A DNA stretch of 64,000 bases, from assembly GCA_051747425.1 (NCBI GenBank), contig JBNJGD010000009.1:48759-112758 (forward strand). Direction: 5' to 3'. Of this stretch, positions 8,555-17,296 are shown piece after piece. The stretch's first letter is position 1, and the number at the start of each line of letters is the position of its first letter. The notes under the pieces were generated by a model that was not told the DNA's origin, made no database searches, and saw only the letters and a list, made by a program, of their open reading frames with translations. Origin of the DNA: HTCC5015 sp051747425. Its GTDB lineage: Bacteria; Pseudomonadota; Gammaproteobacteria; HTCC5015. A program made the position numbers and the translations under genes.

Positions 8555-9166
8555 TCAGGCTTCCCGCTCGCCCTGAAGCACTTCCACCAGTTTGATGGCC
8601 TCCTGCTCCATGCCGATGATCAGGGCATCGACCCGGCCGCGGAAATAGCGATAGAAAATCATGCTGGGGATGGCCACGCTGATGCCCGCTGCAGTGGTAA
8701 TCAAAGCCTGGGAGATGCCGCTGGCCAGGGCGCCGGGATCGCCCACGCCGGAAGAGGTAATCACGGCAAAGACCTCAATCATGCCCAACACAGTGCCCAG
8801 CAATCCCATCAGGGGCGTGATGGCCGCCACCGTGCCCAGGGCGTTGAGAAAGCGCTCGAGCTCGTGGGCCACATGGCGCCCCGTCTCCTCGATCGACTCT
8901 TTCATCATTTCCCGGGAGTGCTTGCGATTGATCAGGCCAATGGCCAGAACCCGGCCGAGGGGAGAGCCCTCGTAAATCTGTTTGATTTTCTGGTCGTCCA
9001 CCTGGTGGTTCTTGACCATCTGCCAGATATCAGAGACCAGCGTTTTGGGCAGAACGCGGTCGCTTTTCAGACTCCAGAAGCGCTCGACGATAATGGCCAA
9101 TGCAATAAGCCAGGACAATAATATCGGCCACATCAGCCAGCCGCCCGCCTTGAAAATTTCCAGCAC
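8555..9166 (-). CDS. exbB: MotA/TolQ/ExbB proton channel family protein
   Basis: A 203-residue proton-channel subunit partnering ExbD. Three hydrophobic segments are visible: residues about 10-30, and two in the second half, AAITPLMGLLGTVLGMIEVF and the stretch from GISQALITTAAGISVAIPS. These carry the conserved channel Thr and Pro residues of the family. The start is a GTG at 9166 with GGGAAGAG upstream. It is the second gene of the comEC-exbB-exbD-msbA-lpxK run. Confidence 0.9.
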   Translation of the reverse strand: MLEIFKAGGWLMWPILLSWLIALAIIVERFWSLKSDRVLPKTLVSDIWQMVKNHQVDDQKIKQIYEGSPLGRVLAIGLINRKHSREMMKESIEETGRHVAHELERFLNALGTVAAITPLMGLLGTVLGMIEVFAVITSSGVGDPGALASGISQALITTAAGISVAIPSMIFYRYFRGRVDALIIGMEQEAIKLVEVLQGEREA

Positions 9167-9222
9167 AGTCTCTTCCCGTTAAATAATGATTGATGTGCGG
9201 ATAATACTGGAATCAAGTGCGC

Positions 9223-11631
9223 TTAAAAACCCGAACCGAGCCGATGCCGCCAGCGCTGGCCCTGAAAGGATCGATAACAGCGAACTTCGCCCCCTTTCCA
9301 GCGCAGCTCGCCGCACTCGGCGGTGGTATGGAGGTCGGCCCCGGCAGCGCGATAGCGTTCCATGACCGATGTCGCAGGCATACCGAAACGGTTGAGATAG
9401 CCAGCGGAAATAATCGCCCATCGCGGCCGCACCGCCTCAACAAAGGCCGCACTCGAAGAACTCTTGCTGCCGTGGTGAGGCACCAGCAGAAAATCGGCCC
9501 GCAAACGGGCAACACTGGCTAGCAATTGCCGCTCGGCGCGGTGCTCAATGTCCCCGGTGAGCAAGGCCGAACCCTGGGGCGAGTCAATGCGCAACACACA
9601 GGAGTGGTGGTTGCCCCGCCCCGACCGGTTCGGCTCCGCCGGGGGCCAGAGAATACGGAACTCGACGCCGTCCCGGCGCCACTGTTGACCGCGCTCACAG
9701 GGCCGCGCCGGAATATCGACCCGGCCTACCTCCCCCGTCAGTACATCGCCGATCGAGTGTGCGGCGACAAAATCTGCCGCGGCGCCGGCGTGGTCACTAT
9801 CGCCGTGGGACAGAACCAGCCGATCAATGCGATCCACACCGCGCTGGCGCAGCCAGGGCCCGACCACCGCTTCGGCGGTATTAAAGCCGGAAGGAAACTG
9901 CGGCCCCAGATCGAACACCAGGTGGTGATGTTGCGTTGTCACGCCCACCGACAGCCCCTGCCCCACATCGAGCACCGAAACCTCGTAGCGACCGTGCCCG
10001 GGGCGGGACGACGGCCACAAGATAATAGCGGCTATGGCCATTGCGGCAACCGCAACGGTGGCAGGTCGCCGGTAGTACACCAGCACTACCGCCAGCAAAG
10101 CACTCAGGGCCAGCGTGCTGAACGGCGTCATACCGGGGCGATGCCCGTTCGACAGGGGCCAATCGGCCACACGGGCCATCCCGTCGGAGAGCACAGCCAG
10201 AGCGGCGTCCGTCCACGGCAGTAAAAGCGCCAGTGCCTCGGGCGATACCACCGCCATCAGCGACAAGGCAAAGGACAGGGGCAAAACGATAAAGGCCACA
10301 AGGGGAATCAGCAGCATGTTGGCCAGGGCGCCGAGCAGTGCCGCCTGACCGAACCACAGGTTTACCAGTGGCCACAGACACAGGGGCAAAAACAGCTGCA
10401 AGCCAGCGGCCTGGCGCCAGCGCCCCCAGTGTCCGGGCAAATGGGGTGAAAGCATGACAATCCAGGCCACGGCACCGAAGGACAGCCACACACTGGCACT
10501 GAAGAGGCTCAGCGGCGAGAGAAAGAGCACGACCATCAGCGCCAGTGCCCAGCTGTGCATGCTGCTGGCCGAATGGCGCCACAATACCGCCAGTACGAGC
10601 AGCGCGTACATTAAAAGCGCTCTGCGAGTTGGCAGCGTCCAGCCGGCCAGGGCGGTGTAGGCCGTCGCGGTCACCAAACCACTCAGCCAACAGACATCGC
10701 CGGGGCGAAAGCGGGTAAACCCGCGCTCAAGCGCCAGGCCCACCAATCCCGGACGACCCCGTCGGGCAACGGCCACAGCCGCCAGCCCGGCCGCGCACCA
10801 CAGCACACCGCGGGCGGCGAAAAAACCCAGGCCGGCCACCATCCCCACATGCAGACCGGAAATGGCCAGCAAATGGGCAGTGCCGGTGTCGACGAAGTGC
10901 TGGCGCAAGTCCCGGTCGAGTCCATTGCGAATACCCAGTACCAGTGCCGCCGCCAGACCCGCCGAATCGCTGTTCTGCTGCCGCAGGCCACGCCAGATGC
11001 GCTCGCGCAAACCACCCCGCCCCTCGACCAGCCGTTGGGTATCACCGCGGACATAGCCCTTGGCGGCGATACCACGGCCCACCAGCCAGCGCTGGTAATC
11101 AAAGCCCCCGGGATTGAGAAAGCCGTGAGGCCTTTTCAGACGAACCCGAAAGCGCCAGCGATCACTCGGCCGGGGTGCCCCGCTGGCTCGCTCGCCGCGC
11201 TGGTACCAGTTCAACCGGATTCGACCTAGATCCGGCAAATCCGCTTCCACCGCCTTGTTCACCTGAAAGTCGAAAGTCCAGCCAAATTCCCGCCGCCGGG
11301 GCGTGCCCAGGACGCGCCCCTCCACCCTTACATCACGGCGCTCCCACTCGAGAGGTAACAACTGCTCTCGGTAGTCGACAAGCGCCCCTTCACCGAGCCA
11401 GAAGCCGGTTGCCAGTGCCAACACCGCCAGCACAGCGGACGACCGCCAACGGGTCAGAGGAAAGAAAAGGGTTTGGCGAACATCGCGCCGAGCGACAAAG
11501 GCCGCACAGATCACCACCACCAGTACAAGCCAGGGCCACTGGTGGAGCAGGCGGAACAGGGCCTGTTCATTCCATGGCCACCACAGGGCAAAAGACAGCC
11601 CGGTAAAAAGGGCCGCTGCGGCTATGAGCAT
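9223..11631 (-). CDS. comEC: DNA internalization competence protein ComEC/Rec2
   Basis: An inner-membrane channel for single-stranded DNA uptake in natural transformation. I read 802 residues from the ATG at 11631, which has AAAGGAG nine bases upstream; a longer frame begins 72 bases earlier without a good site. In order: N-terminal membrane segments and an OB-like region (residues about 30-200), the Competence domain with HLLAISGLHVGMVAG and many helices, and a C-terminal metallo-beta-lactamase-like domain with LSHGDSDHAGAA and VPHHGSKSSS. No other competence gene is in the window. Confidence 0.93.
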   Translation of the reverse strand: MLIAAAALFTGLSFALWWPWNEQALFRLLHQWPWLVLVVVICAAFVARRDVRQTLFFPLTRWRSSAVLAVLALATGFWLGEGALVDYREQLLPLEWERRDVRVEGRVLGTPRRREFGWTFDFQVNKAVEADLPDLGRIRLNWYQRGERASGAPRPSDRWRFRVRLKRPHGFLNPGGFDYQRWLVGRGIAAKGYVRGDTQRLVEGRGGLRERIWRGLRQQNSDSAGLAAALVLGIRNGLDRDLRQHFVDTGTAHLLAISGLHVGMVAGLGFFAARGVLWCAAGLAAVAVARRGRPGLVGLALERGFTRFRPGDVCWLSGLVTATAYTALAGWTLPTRRALLMYALLVLAVLWRHSASSMHSWALALMVVLFLSPLSLFSASVWLSFGAVAWIVMLSPHLPGHWGRWRQAAGLQLFLPLCLWPLVNLWFGQAALLGALANMLLIPLVAFIVLPLSFALSLMAVVSPEALALLLPWTDAALAVLSDGMARVADWPLSNGHRPGMTPFSTLALSALLAVVLVYYRRPATVAVAAMAIAAIILWPSSRPGHGRYEVSVLDVGQGLSVGVTTQHHHLVFDLGPQFPSGFNTAEAVVGPWLRQRGVDRIDRLVLSHGDSDHAGAAADFVAAHSIGDVLTGEVGRVDIPARPCERGQQWRRDGVEFRILWPPAEPNRSGRGNHHSCVLRIDSPQGSALLTGDIEHRAERQLLASVARLRADFLLVPHHGSKSSSSAAFVEAVRPRWAIISAGYLNRFGMPATSVMERYRAAGADLHTTAECGELRWKGGEVRCYRSFQGQRWRHRLGSGF

Positions 11632-11720
11632 TCCTTGCTCTCCTTTATAATTCCAGCGCCAATTAAAACACGGGTGCCGAGCCACGCTCCAGCCCGGGGC
11701 CAACCCATAAAGAGAGGGCC

Positions 11721-12287
11721 ATGTCGCTCAAAGACCGTTTAAAGCGCTGGCTGCCGGAGCCGGATCACATCAAGGAAGACCGCCGTTTCAAGATTCTCGG
11801 CGAATTGATGCACGATCCCAATATCTGGCACATCAACCGAAATTCGGTTTCCGGCGCGGTGGCGATCGGCTTCGCCTGCGCCTGGATGCCCATCCCCGGA
11901 CAGATGCTGATCGCCGCCCTGATGGCCATCTACTTTCGCAAGAATCTGCCCCTGGCGGCCTTTTCCACCTGGGTCACCAATCCCTTAACCATGGGGCCGG
12001 CTTTCTACTTCGCCTACTGGCTGGGCGCACAGTTTCTGGACACTGCGGCGGGTGGCCTGGAAGTAAAGCTGAGTCTGGACTGGGTCTTCACCGAACTCGG
12101 CGCCCGCTGGCGCCCGTTCTTTCTCGGCTGCCTGATCATGGGCATCTTCTCCTGCGTCGCCGGCTACTTCGGCAGTCGCTGGTTGTGGCGATACCATGTG
12201 GTTAACAAGTTGAAGAGGCGCCGCATTGAGCGCCGGGAGGCTCGGCGTGAGCGCGAGCGAGCAAAAAGCGGTTCCAACGGGGAGTGA
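11721..12287 (+). CDS. DUF2062 domain membrane protein
   Basis: A 188-residue protein with the DUF2062 pattern. A short basic N-terminus (MSLKDRLKRWLPEPDHIK) is followed by the domain with SVSGAVAIGFACAWMPIPGQ and VTNPLTMGPAFYFAYWLG, then a last hydrophobic segment near residue 140. The tail is strongly basic (KRRRIERREARRERER). About three membrane helices are expected in the inner membrane; the function is unknown. AGAGAGGGCC precedes the ATG. It is divergent from comEC (89 bases between starts) and convergent with lolD, eight bases apart. Confidence 0.85.
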   Translation: MSLKDRLKRWLPEPDHIKEDRRFKILGELMHDPNIWHINRNSVSGAVAIGFACAWMPIPGQMLIAALMAIYFRKNLPLAAFSTWVTNPLTMGPAFYFAYWLGAQFLDTAAGGLEVKLSLDWVFTELGARWRPFFLGCLIMGIFSCVAGYFGSRWLWRYHVVNKLKRRRIERREARRERERAKSGSNGE

Positions 12288-12295
12288 CCTTGCTC

Positions 12296-12968
<673 letters not shown>

Positions 12969-12976
<8 letters not shown>

Positions 12977-14219
12977 GACGCAGGGCCTCCGCAGGCTGGA
13001 TTTGTGCCGCTCGCCAGGCCGGGTAGAGCGTGGCCAGAATCGAGACCAAAAAGGCAAAGGCACCGGCGACGAAGACATTGGCCCAGCGAAGCTCCGAGGG
13101 CAGATCGGATATGTAATAGACATCCGGAGCCAGGAATTTAAAACCGAAACCCTGTTCGATCAGGGCGATCACATCGCCAATATAGGCCCCGGAGAGCGCC
13201 CCCGTGGCCATGCCAATCAAGGTACCGAGTACGCCGACCATGGTGCCCTGGATAATAAACACCCCCATGATGCTGCGCGGCGAGGCGCCGAGTGTACGCA
13301 GGATAGCAATGTCGGAGCGCTTGTCGGTGACCACCATAATCAGGGTGGAAATGATATTGAAGGCGGCCACCGCCACGATCAGGGTGAGGATGATGAACAT
13401 CACCCGGCGCTCGGTTTTGATGGCGCGGAAAAAGTTGGCATGGCGGCGGGTCCAGTCGCTGACCCAGTATTGCTCACCCAGGCTCTCGGCCACCTCGCCG
13501 GCCACTTCGCGGGCCTGGAACATGTCGCGCAACTTCAGGCGCACCCCGGTCACCGCACCCTCGGGCATGCGTTTAAGGCGGGCCGCATCGGCGCTGTGCA
13601 TGAACACCAGCCCGCTGTCGTACTCGTGCATACCCAGTTCAAACACCCCGCTCAGGGTGAAGGTTTTCAGCCTCGGAATAAAACCCGCGGCGGTGATGTT
13701 GGTTTGTGGCGATATTACAGTGATCTTGTCGCCCACGCGCAGAGCCAGCGCCCGGGCCAGCTCGGCGCCGAGGACGATGTTCCACTCGCCGGCCTTGAGC
13801 GAGTCAAACCGGCCGGCCACCATTTCTTCCTCAATACTGGCCACCTCGCGCTCCCGTTCGGGCAAGACGCCCCGGGAGATGGCGCCGTGTACCTCACCGC
13901 CCTTCAAGAGCATCAGCTGGCTCTCGACATAGGGCGCGGCACCGACCACCTGGGGGTGATCGCCGGCCTGTTCCATCACATCGGACCAGTCGTGCATGGC
14001 GCCGTCGTAGGCACTGATGGTGGCGTGGGACGCCATCCCCAGAATGCGATCGCGCAGCTCGGACTCGAACCCGTTCATCACCGAAATCACGGTAATCAAG
14101 GCCCACACACCGAGCGCAATCCCGAGTATCGATATCAATGAGATAAACGAGATAAAGTGGTTTCGGCGTTTGGCGCGGGTATAGCGCAGGCCGACAAAAA
14201 ATTCGTATGGCTGAAACAT
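12969..14219 (-). CDS. lolC: Lipoprotein-releasing ABC transporter permease (LolC/LolE type)
   Basis: A 416-residue permease with one N-terminal transmembrane helix (ISLISILGIALGVWALITVI), a large periplasmic domain (residues about 50-260) and three C-terminal helices, as in the MacB/FtsX fold. The N-terminus FFVGLRYTRAKRRNHFISFIS is typical of LolC/LolE. Only one permease gene accompanies lolD here, whereas E. coli has lolC, lolD and lolE. Either a second copy lies elsewhere or this is the single LolF-type permease that acts as a homodimer. Confidence 0.92.
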
Positions 14220-14272
14220 CGGCGGCGATTACACCACAACTGTTGAAAAATCGCACCTGTCGTCGTGCCCCT

Positions 14273-14977
14273 TCACGACACCACCACCGGCAATTCACCC
14301 GCGATTTCAATGCCGTGAAGGTCGACGCGACAGCCCAGGGCGCGCACGGTCACGCCGTTCTCCGCCGCTCTGGTCAGGGCCTCGGCGTAGGCCGGGTCAA
14401 ATTCATGGGCCGCCCTTACACTCCGGCAATCGGCGCGCTGGACACAGAACAGGAGCATTACGGCGGTGTCCTCCGAGCGCAGGGCCTGCAGGGTCTCTAT
14501 GTGGCGACGGCCCCGAGTCGTTACCGCATCGGGAAAGGCCGCCACTCCGGGCTCCAGGGAGGCCGTCACGCTTTTGACCTCGACGAAGCAGCGACGCGCC
14601 CCGTCACCGCGGGTAAAGAGAAAGTCCAGCCGACTGTCACCGACAGACACCTCCCGCCGGAGCCGCCAGTCGGCGGCAATACCCGGGAGTTCGCCCCTGT
14701 CGTGGGCCTCGGCCACCAGATCGTTGGCCATGGCCGAGTGAATCCCGACCCAACTGTCGCCGTCGCTGGCCAGCTCCCAGCGGTAATCCAGTTTGCGCCT
14801 GGGCGAGGGGCGGTGGCACAGAGCCACCCGACTGCCCGGTATCTGGCAACCGAACATGCCGCCGGTATTGGGGCAGTGGGCCGTTACCGTCTGGCCACTG
14901 TCCAGACGGACATCAGCGAGAAACCGCTTGTAGCGTTTAAGCAGGGTGCCCTCAAGCAATGGCGATTCAAACTCCAT
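14273..14977 (-). CDS. sfsA: Sugar fermentation stimulation protein homolog
   Basis: A 234-residue SfsA family protein. It opens MEFESPLLEGTLLKRYKRFLADV and contains AHCPNTGGMFGCQIPGS, the region LDFLFTRGD followed by CFVEVKSVTA (a nuclease-like PD-(D/E)XK core) and the family end RALGCRV. SfsA was first linked to maltose metabolism and binds DNA non-specifically; its true role is unsettled. It lies 53 bases upstream of the Lol permease on the same strand and is divergent from the secreted protein gene at 15088. Confidence 0.93.
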   Translation of the reverse strand: MEFESPLLEGTLLKRYKRFLADVRLDSGQTVTAHCPNTGGMFGCQIPGSRVALCHRPSPRRKLDYRWELASDGDSWVGIHSAMANDLVAEAHDRGELPGIAADWRLRREVSVGDSRLDFLFTRGDGARRCFVEVKSVTASLEPGVAAFPDAVTTRGRRHIETLQALRSEDTAVMLLFCVQRADCRSVRAAHEFDPAYAEALTRAAENGVTVRALGCRVDLHGIEIAGELPVVVS

Positions 14978-15087
14978 ACAGAACTTCCGTTAAATCAATC
15001 AACTACTATACTTTCTTAAAGTGAAGGGGCTTGATATAGTCCCAAGCAGACACCTCATCAGGCCGCACCACTCGGGGGAACTGCGCC

Positions 15088-15540
15088 ATGTTAGCAAGAA
15101 AAATCGCACTACTGACTCTGCTTGGAACCAGTCTCAGCACCACCGCGCTGGCAGAACTGCCGGTGGCCGGCACCACCATGGACGCCGTTCGCGGCGAGTA
15201 CGGCGAACCGCAGGACACCACCCTGCCCATTGGCCAGCCCGAGATTACCCGCTGGGTCTACGACAGCTTTAATGTGGTCTTTGAGGACGACCGGGTGATC
15301 AAGGCCTACCCCCGCATTACCCCCGTTGAACAGCGCAAACACAGCGAGATCCCCGGACGGCCCGATTTTGTCCAGGGCATCGACCAGAGTGTCAACGACT
15401 CGCGCAAGGCCAAGCCGGCCCAGGGTCAGTCCGTGATCCAGGCCACCGACGATGAGGACCGTCAGGATGCCGAGCGCGAGCAAGCGGACGAAGCGGCCGC
15501 CACCATCGATGCACCCGAGGCACCGCCCGAAGCCCCGTGA
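15088..15540 (+). CDS. Secreted small protein, BamE/SmpA-like
   Basis: A 150-residue exported protein. The signal peptide is MLARKIALLTLLGTSLSTTALA with cleavage expected near residue 22. The mature core PVAGTTMDAVRGEYGEP...ITRWVYDSFNVVFEDDRV has the motif order of the BamE/SmpA fold (helix with G-M-x-x-V, Y-G-x-P, then W-x-Y and V-x-F strands); this is my inference. The last 60 residues are charged and low in complexity, ending in APEAPPEAP. The stop overlaps the aguA GTG by four bases, so the two are cotranslated, although a functional link is not obvious. Confidence 0.8.
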   Translation: MLARKIALLTLLGTSLSTTALAELPVAGTTMDAVRGEYGEPQDTTLPIGQPEITRWVYDSFNVVFEDDRVIKAYPRITPVEQRKHSEIPGRPDFVQGIDQSVNDSRKAKPAQGQSVIQATDDEDRQDAEREQADEAAATIDAPEAPPEAP

Positions 15541-16592
15541 GCGACTCGCCCGCGCCCGATGACGGTCGCCATCGCGGCGTCCCCGCCGAGTGGCACGCCC
15601 AAAGCGGTCTGCTGATCACCTGGCCCCACGACATCGATCTCTGGGGCGAATCTCTCTTTGCGGCTGTGGAAGACAGCCTGCGCCACATCATCGCCCTCAC
15701 CGCCCCCCACCAAAGCGTGATCATCGCCTGTAACGACGCCGAGCTGGTGGGACGGCTGGCCATTGAGATGGGTACCGTACAGGGCGACTTACGCTTTCTC
15801 TACGCCCCCAGCAATGACATCTGGGCCCGCGACCACGGCCCCCTCAGCTGCCTGCGCGACGGCCACTACCACTTTCTGGATTTTCAGTTCAACGGCTGGG
15901 GCGGCAAGTACGACTACCAGATGGACAACCGCATCACCGTCCACCTGGAGGAACAGTGCGTATTCCAGGACGAGCTGGTGGCCCGCAATTTCGTCCTCGA
16001 GGGCGGCAGCATTGAATCCGACGGCGAGGGCACCCTGCTGACCACCGCCAGCTGCCTCCTGCACCCCAAACGCAACCCCGACTACCAGCGCAGCGAGGTC
16101 GAGTCCTATCTCAAGCGCCACCTCAACGCCGAGCGCCTGTTGTGGCTGGAACACGGCTATCTGGCGGGGGACGACACCGATGGCCACATCGACAACCTGG
16201 CCCGCTTTGTCAGCCGCGACCACATCGTCTACACCGCCTGCGAAGACCCGGGCGACGAGCACTATCTGGCCCTCACCAAAATGCGTCAGGAGCTGGAACA
16301 GTTCACCACCGCCGACGGCGAAGCCTACCGCCTGACCGCCCTGCCCCTGCCCGAAGCGATTTACGACGAAGACGGCCGCCGCCTGCCCGCCAGCTACGCC
16401 AACTTCCTGATCACCAACCGGTATGTCTTCGTGCCCCGGTTCGGCGACGCCCGTGACCAGCAAGCCATGGACTGCCTGGCCCAATGCTTCCCCGAGCGCC
16501 AGATCGAAGGCGTCGACGGCCGCGCCCTGATCCACCAGGGCGGCGGCCTCCACTGCGCCACCATGAACCTCTTCGCCGCCGTCACCCAGTAA
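15537..16592 (+). CDS. aguA: Agmatine deiminase
   Basis: Hydrolyses agmatine to N-carbamoylputrescine and ammonia, the first step of the ADC route to putrescine. The 351-residue length and the family motifs fit: AEWHAQSGLLITWPH, NDIWARDHGP, the LEGGSIESDGEGTLLTT segment, the catalytic His in DDTDGHIDNLARFV and the nucleophile Cys340 in GGGLHCATMN. The start is a GTG overlapping the preceding stop (GTGA). The next pathway gene, aguB, starts about 3.2 kb downstream on the same strand beyond a repeat, a flavodoxin and a NACHT gene. Confidence 0.93.
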   Translation: MSDSPAPDDGRHRGVPAEWHAQSGLLITWPHDIDLWGESLFAAVEDSLRHIIALTAPHQSVIIACNDAELVGRLAIEMGTVQGDLRFLYAPSNDIWARDHGPLSCLRDGHYHFLDFQFNGWGGKYDYQMDNRITVHLEEQCVFQDELVARNFVLEGGSIESDGEGTLLTTASCLLHPKRNPDYQRSEVESYLKRHLNAERLLWLEHGYLAGDDTDGHIDNLARFVSRDHIVYTACEDPGDEHYLALTKMRQELEQFTTADGEAYRLTALPLPEAIYDEDGRRLPASYANFLITNRYVFVPRFGDARDQQAMDCLAQCFPERQIEGVDGRALIHQGGGLHCATMNLFAAVTQ

Positions 16593-16613
16593 CCTGGTTA
16601 CTTTATCGGTAAC

Positions 16614-16720
16614 GACACAGAGGCCACTGAGAACACAGAGCGCACAGAGCGCACAGAGCAAACGGGATGTCATCCCGGAAAGCGCAACGCGCTTATCCCG
16701 AATCTTCATTAACCGGGGTA
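16614..16720 (-). repeat. Dispersed palindromic repeat, copy A (inverted)
   Basis: Reverse-complement match to the repeat at 40381-40480. Read on the minus strand it has TACCCCGGTTAATG, then AGATTC, the palindrome TCGGGATAAGCGC...GCGCTTTCCGGGA (16673-16701), ATGACA, and several CTCTGTG-type heptamers. The order of all four parts is the same in both places. It starts 21 bases after the aguA stop. It has no coding content and the size of a REP/MITE-like element. Confidence 0.75.
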
Positions 16721-16816
16721 GTCTAGAGCAGAATGTGATCCAAGCAGCCGGGGGAAAACCACACTGCTACATGCTAGAATTCGCCCGACACTGGAAAATA
16801 AATCACTTTAAATAAA

Positions 16817-17266
16817 ATGCCCAAGATATTGATATTAAACGACTCTGTTTACGGAAACGCCCACAAACTGGGCGAAACGGTGGAAAGCGCACTGAAACAG
16901 CAGGGACACGATGTCCAGGTGGAGAGAGCGCCCACGGACGACACCCTGAGAGCGGGCAATTTCGACGCCTTGCTGGCCATCACCTCGACCACCGGCAGTG
17001 GCGACCTGCCGGAAAACCTGACCCGATTCTGGATCCAGTGCCAGGAGACCTTCCCGGTCATCACCGGCAAGCCCTACGGCGTGATCGCCCTGGGCGACAG
17101 CTCCTACCCGGAATTCTGCGGCAGCGCCGACAAACTGGACGAACTTTTCCAGGAACTCGCCGGCACCCGCACCAGCGAACCCTGCCGCATCGACACCCTC
17201 GAACACCCCGAACCCAGCGAACCGGCCCTCGAGTGGCTGCAAGAGTGGCTAAACACCCTTATCTAG
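16817..17266 (+). CDS. Flavodoxin domain protein, MioC-like
   Basis: A 149-residue flavodoxin-fold protein expected to bind FMN and carry electrons in the cytoplasm. It has the P-loop-like N-terminus ILNDSVYGNAHKLGE, the isoalloxazine-side loops TSTTGSGDLPENL and ALGDSSYPEFCGSADKLD, and normal length. These features match MioC and the flavodoxin domains of diflavin reductases better than long-chain flavodoxins. It stands alone: a repeat lies upstream and the NACHT gene converges on it 30 bases downstream. The GC content is like the core genome, so it probably predates the neighbouring AT-rich gene. Confidence 0.85.
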   Translation: MPKILILNDSVYGNAHKLGETVESALKQQGHDVQVERAPTDDTLRAGNFDALLAITSTTGSGDLPENLTRFWIQCQETFPVITGKPYGVIALGDSSYPEFCGSADKLDELFQELAGTRTSEPCRIDTLEHPEPSEPALEWLQEWLNTLI

Positions 17267-17296
17267 CAAATACACTGTTGGTGTAAATAATTAAAT

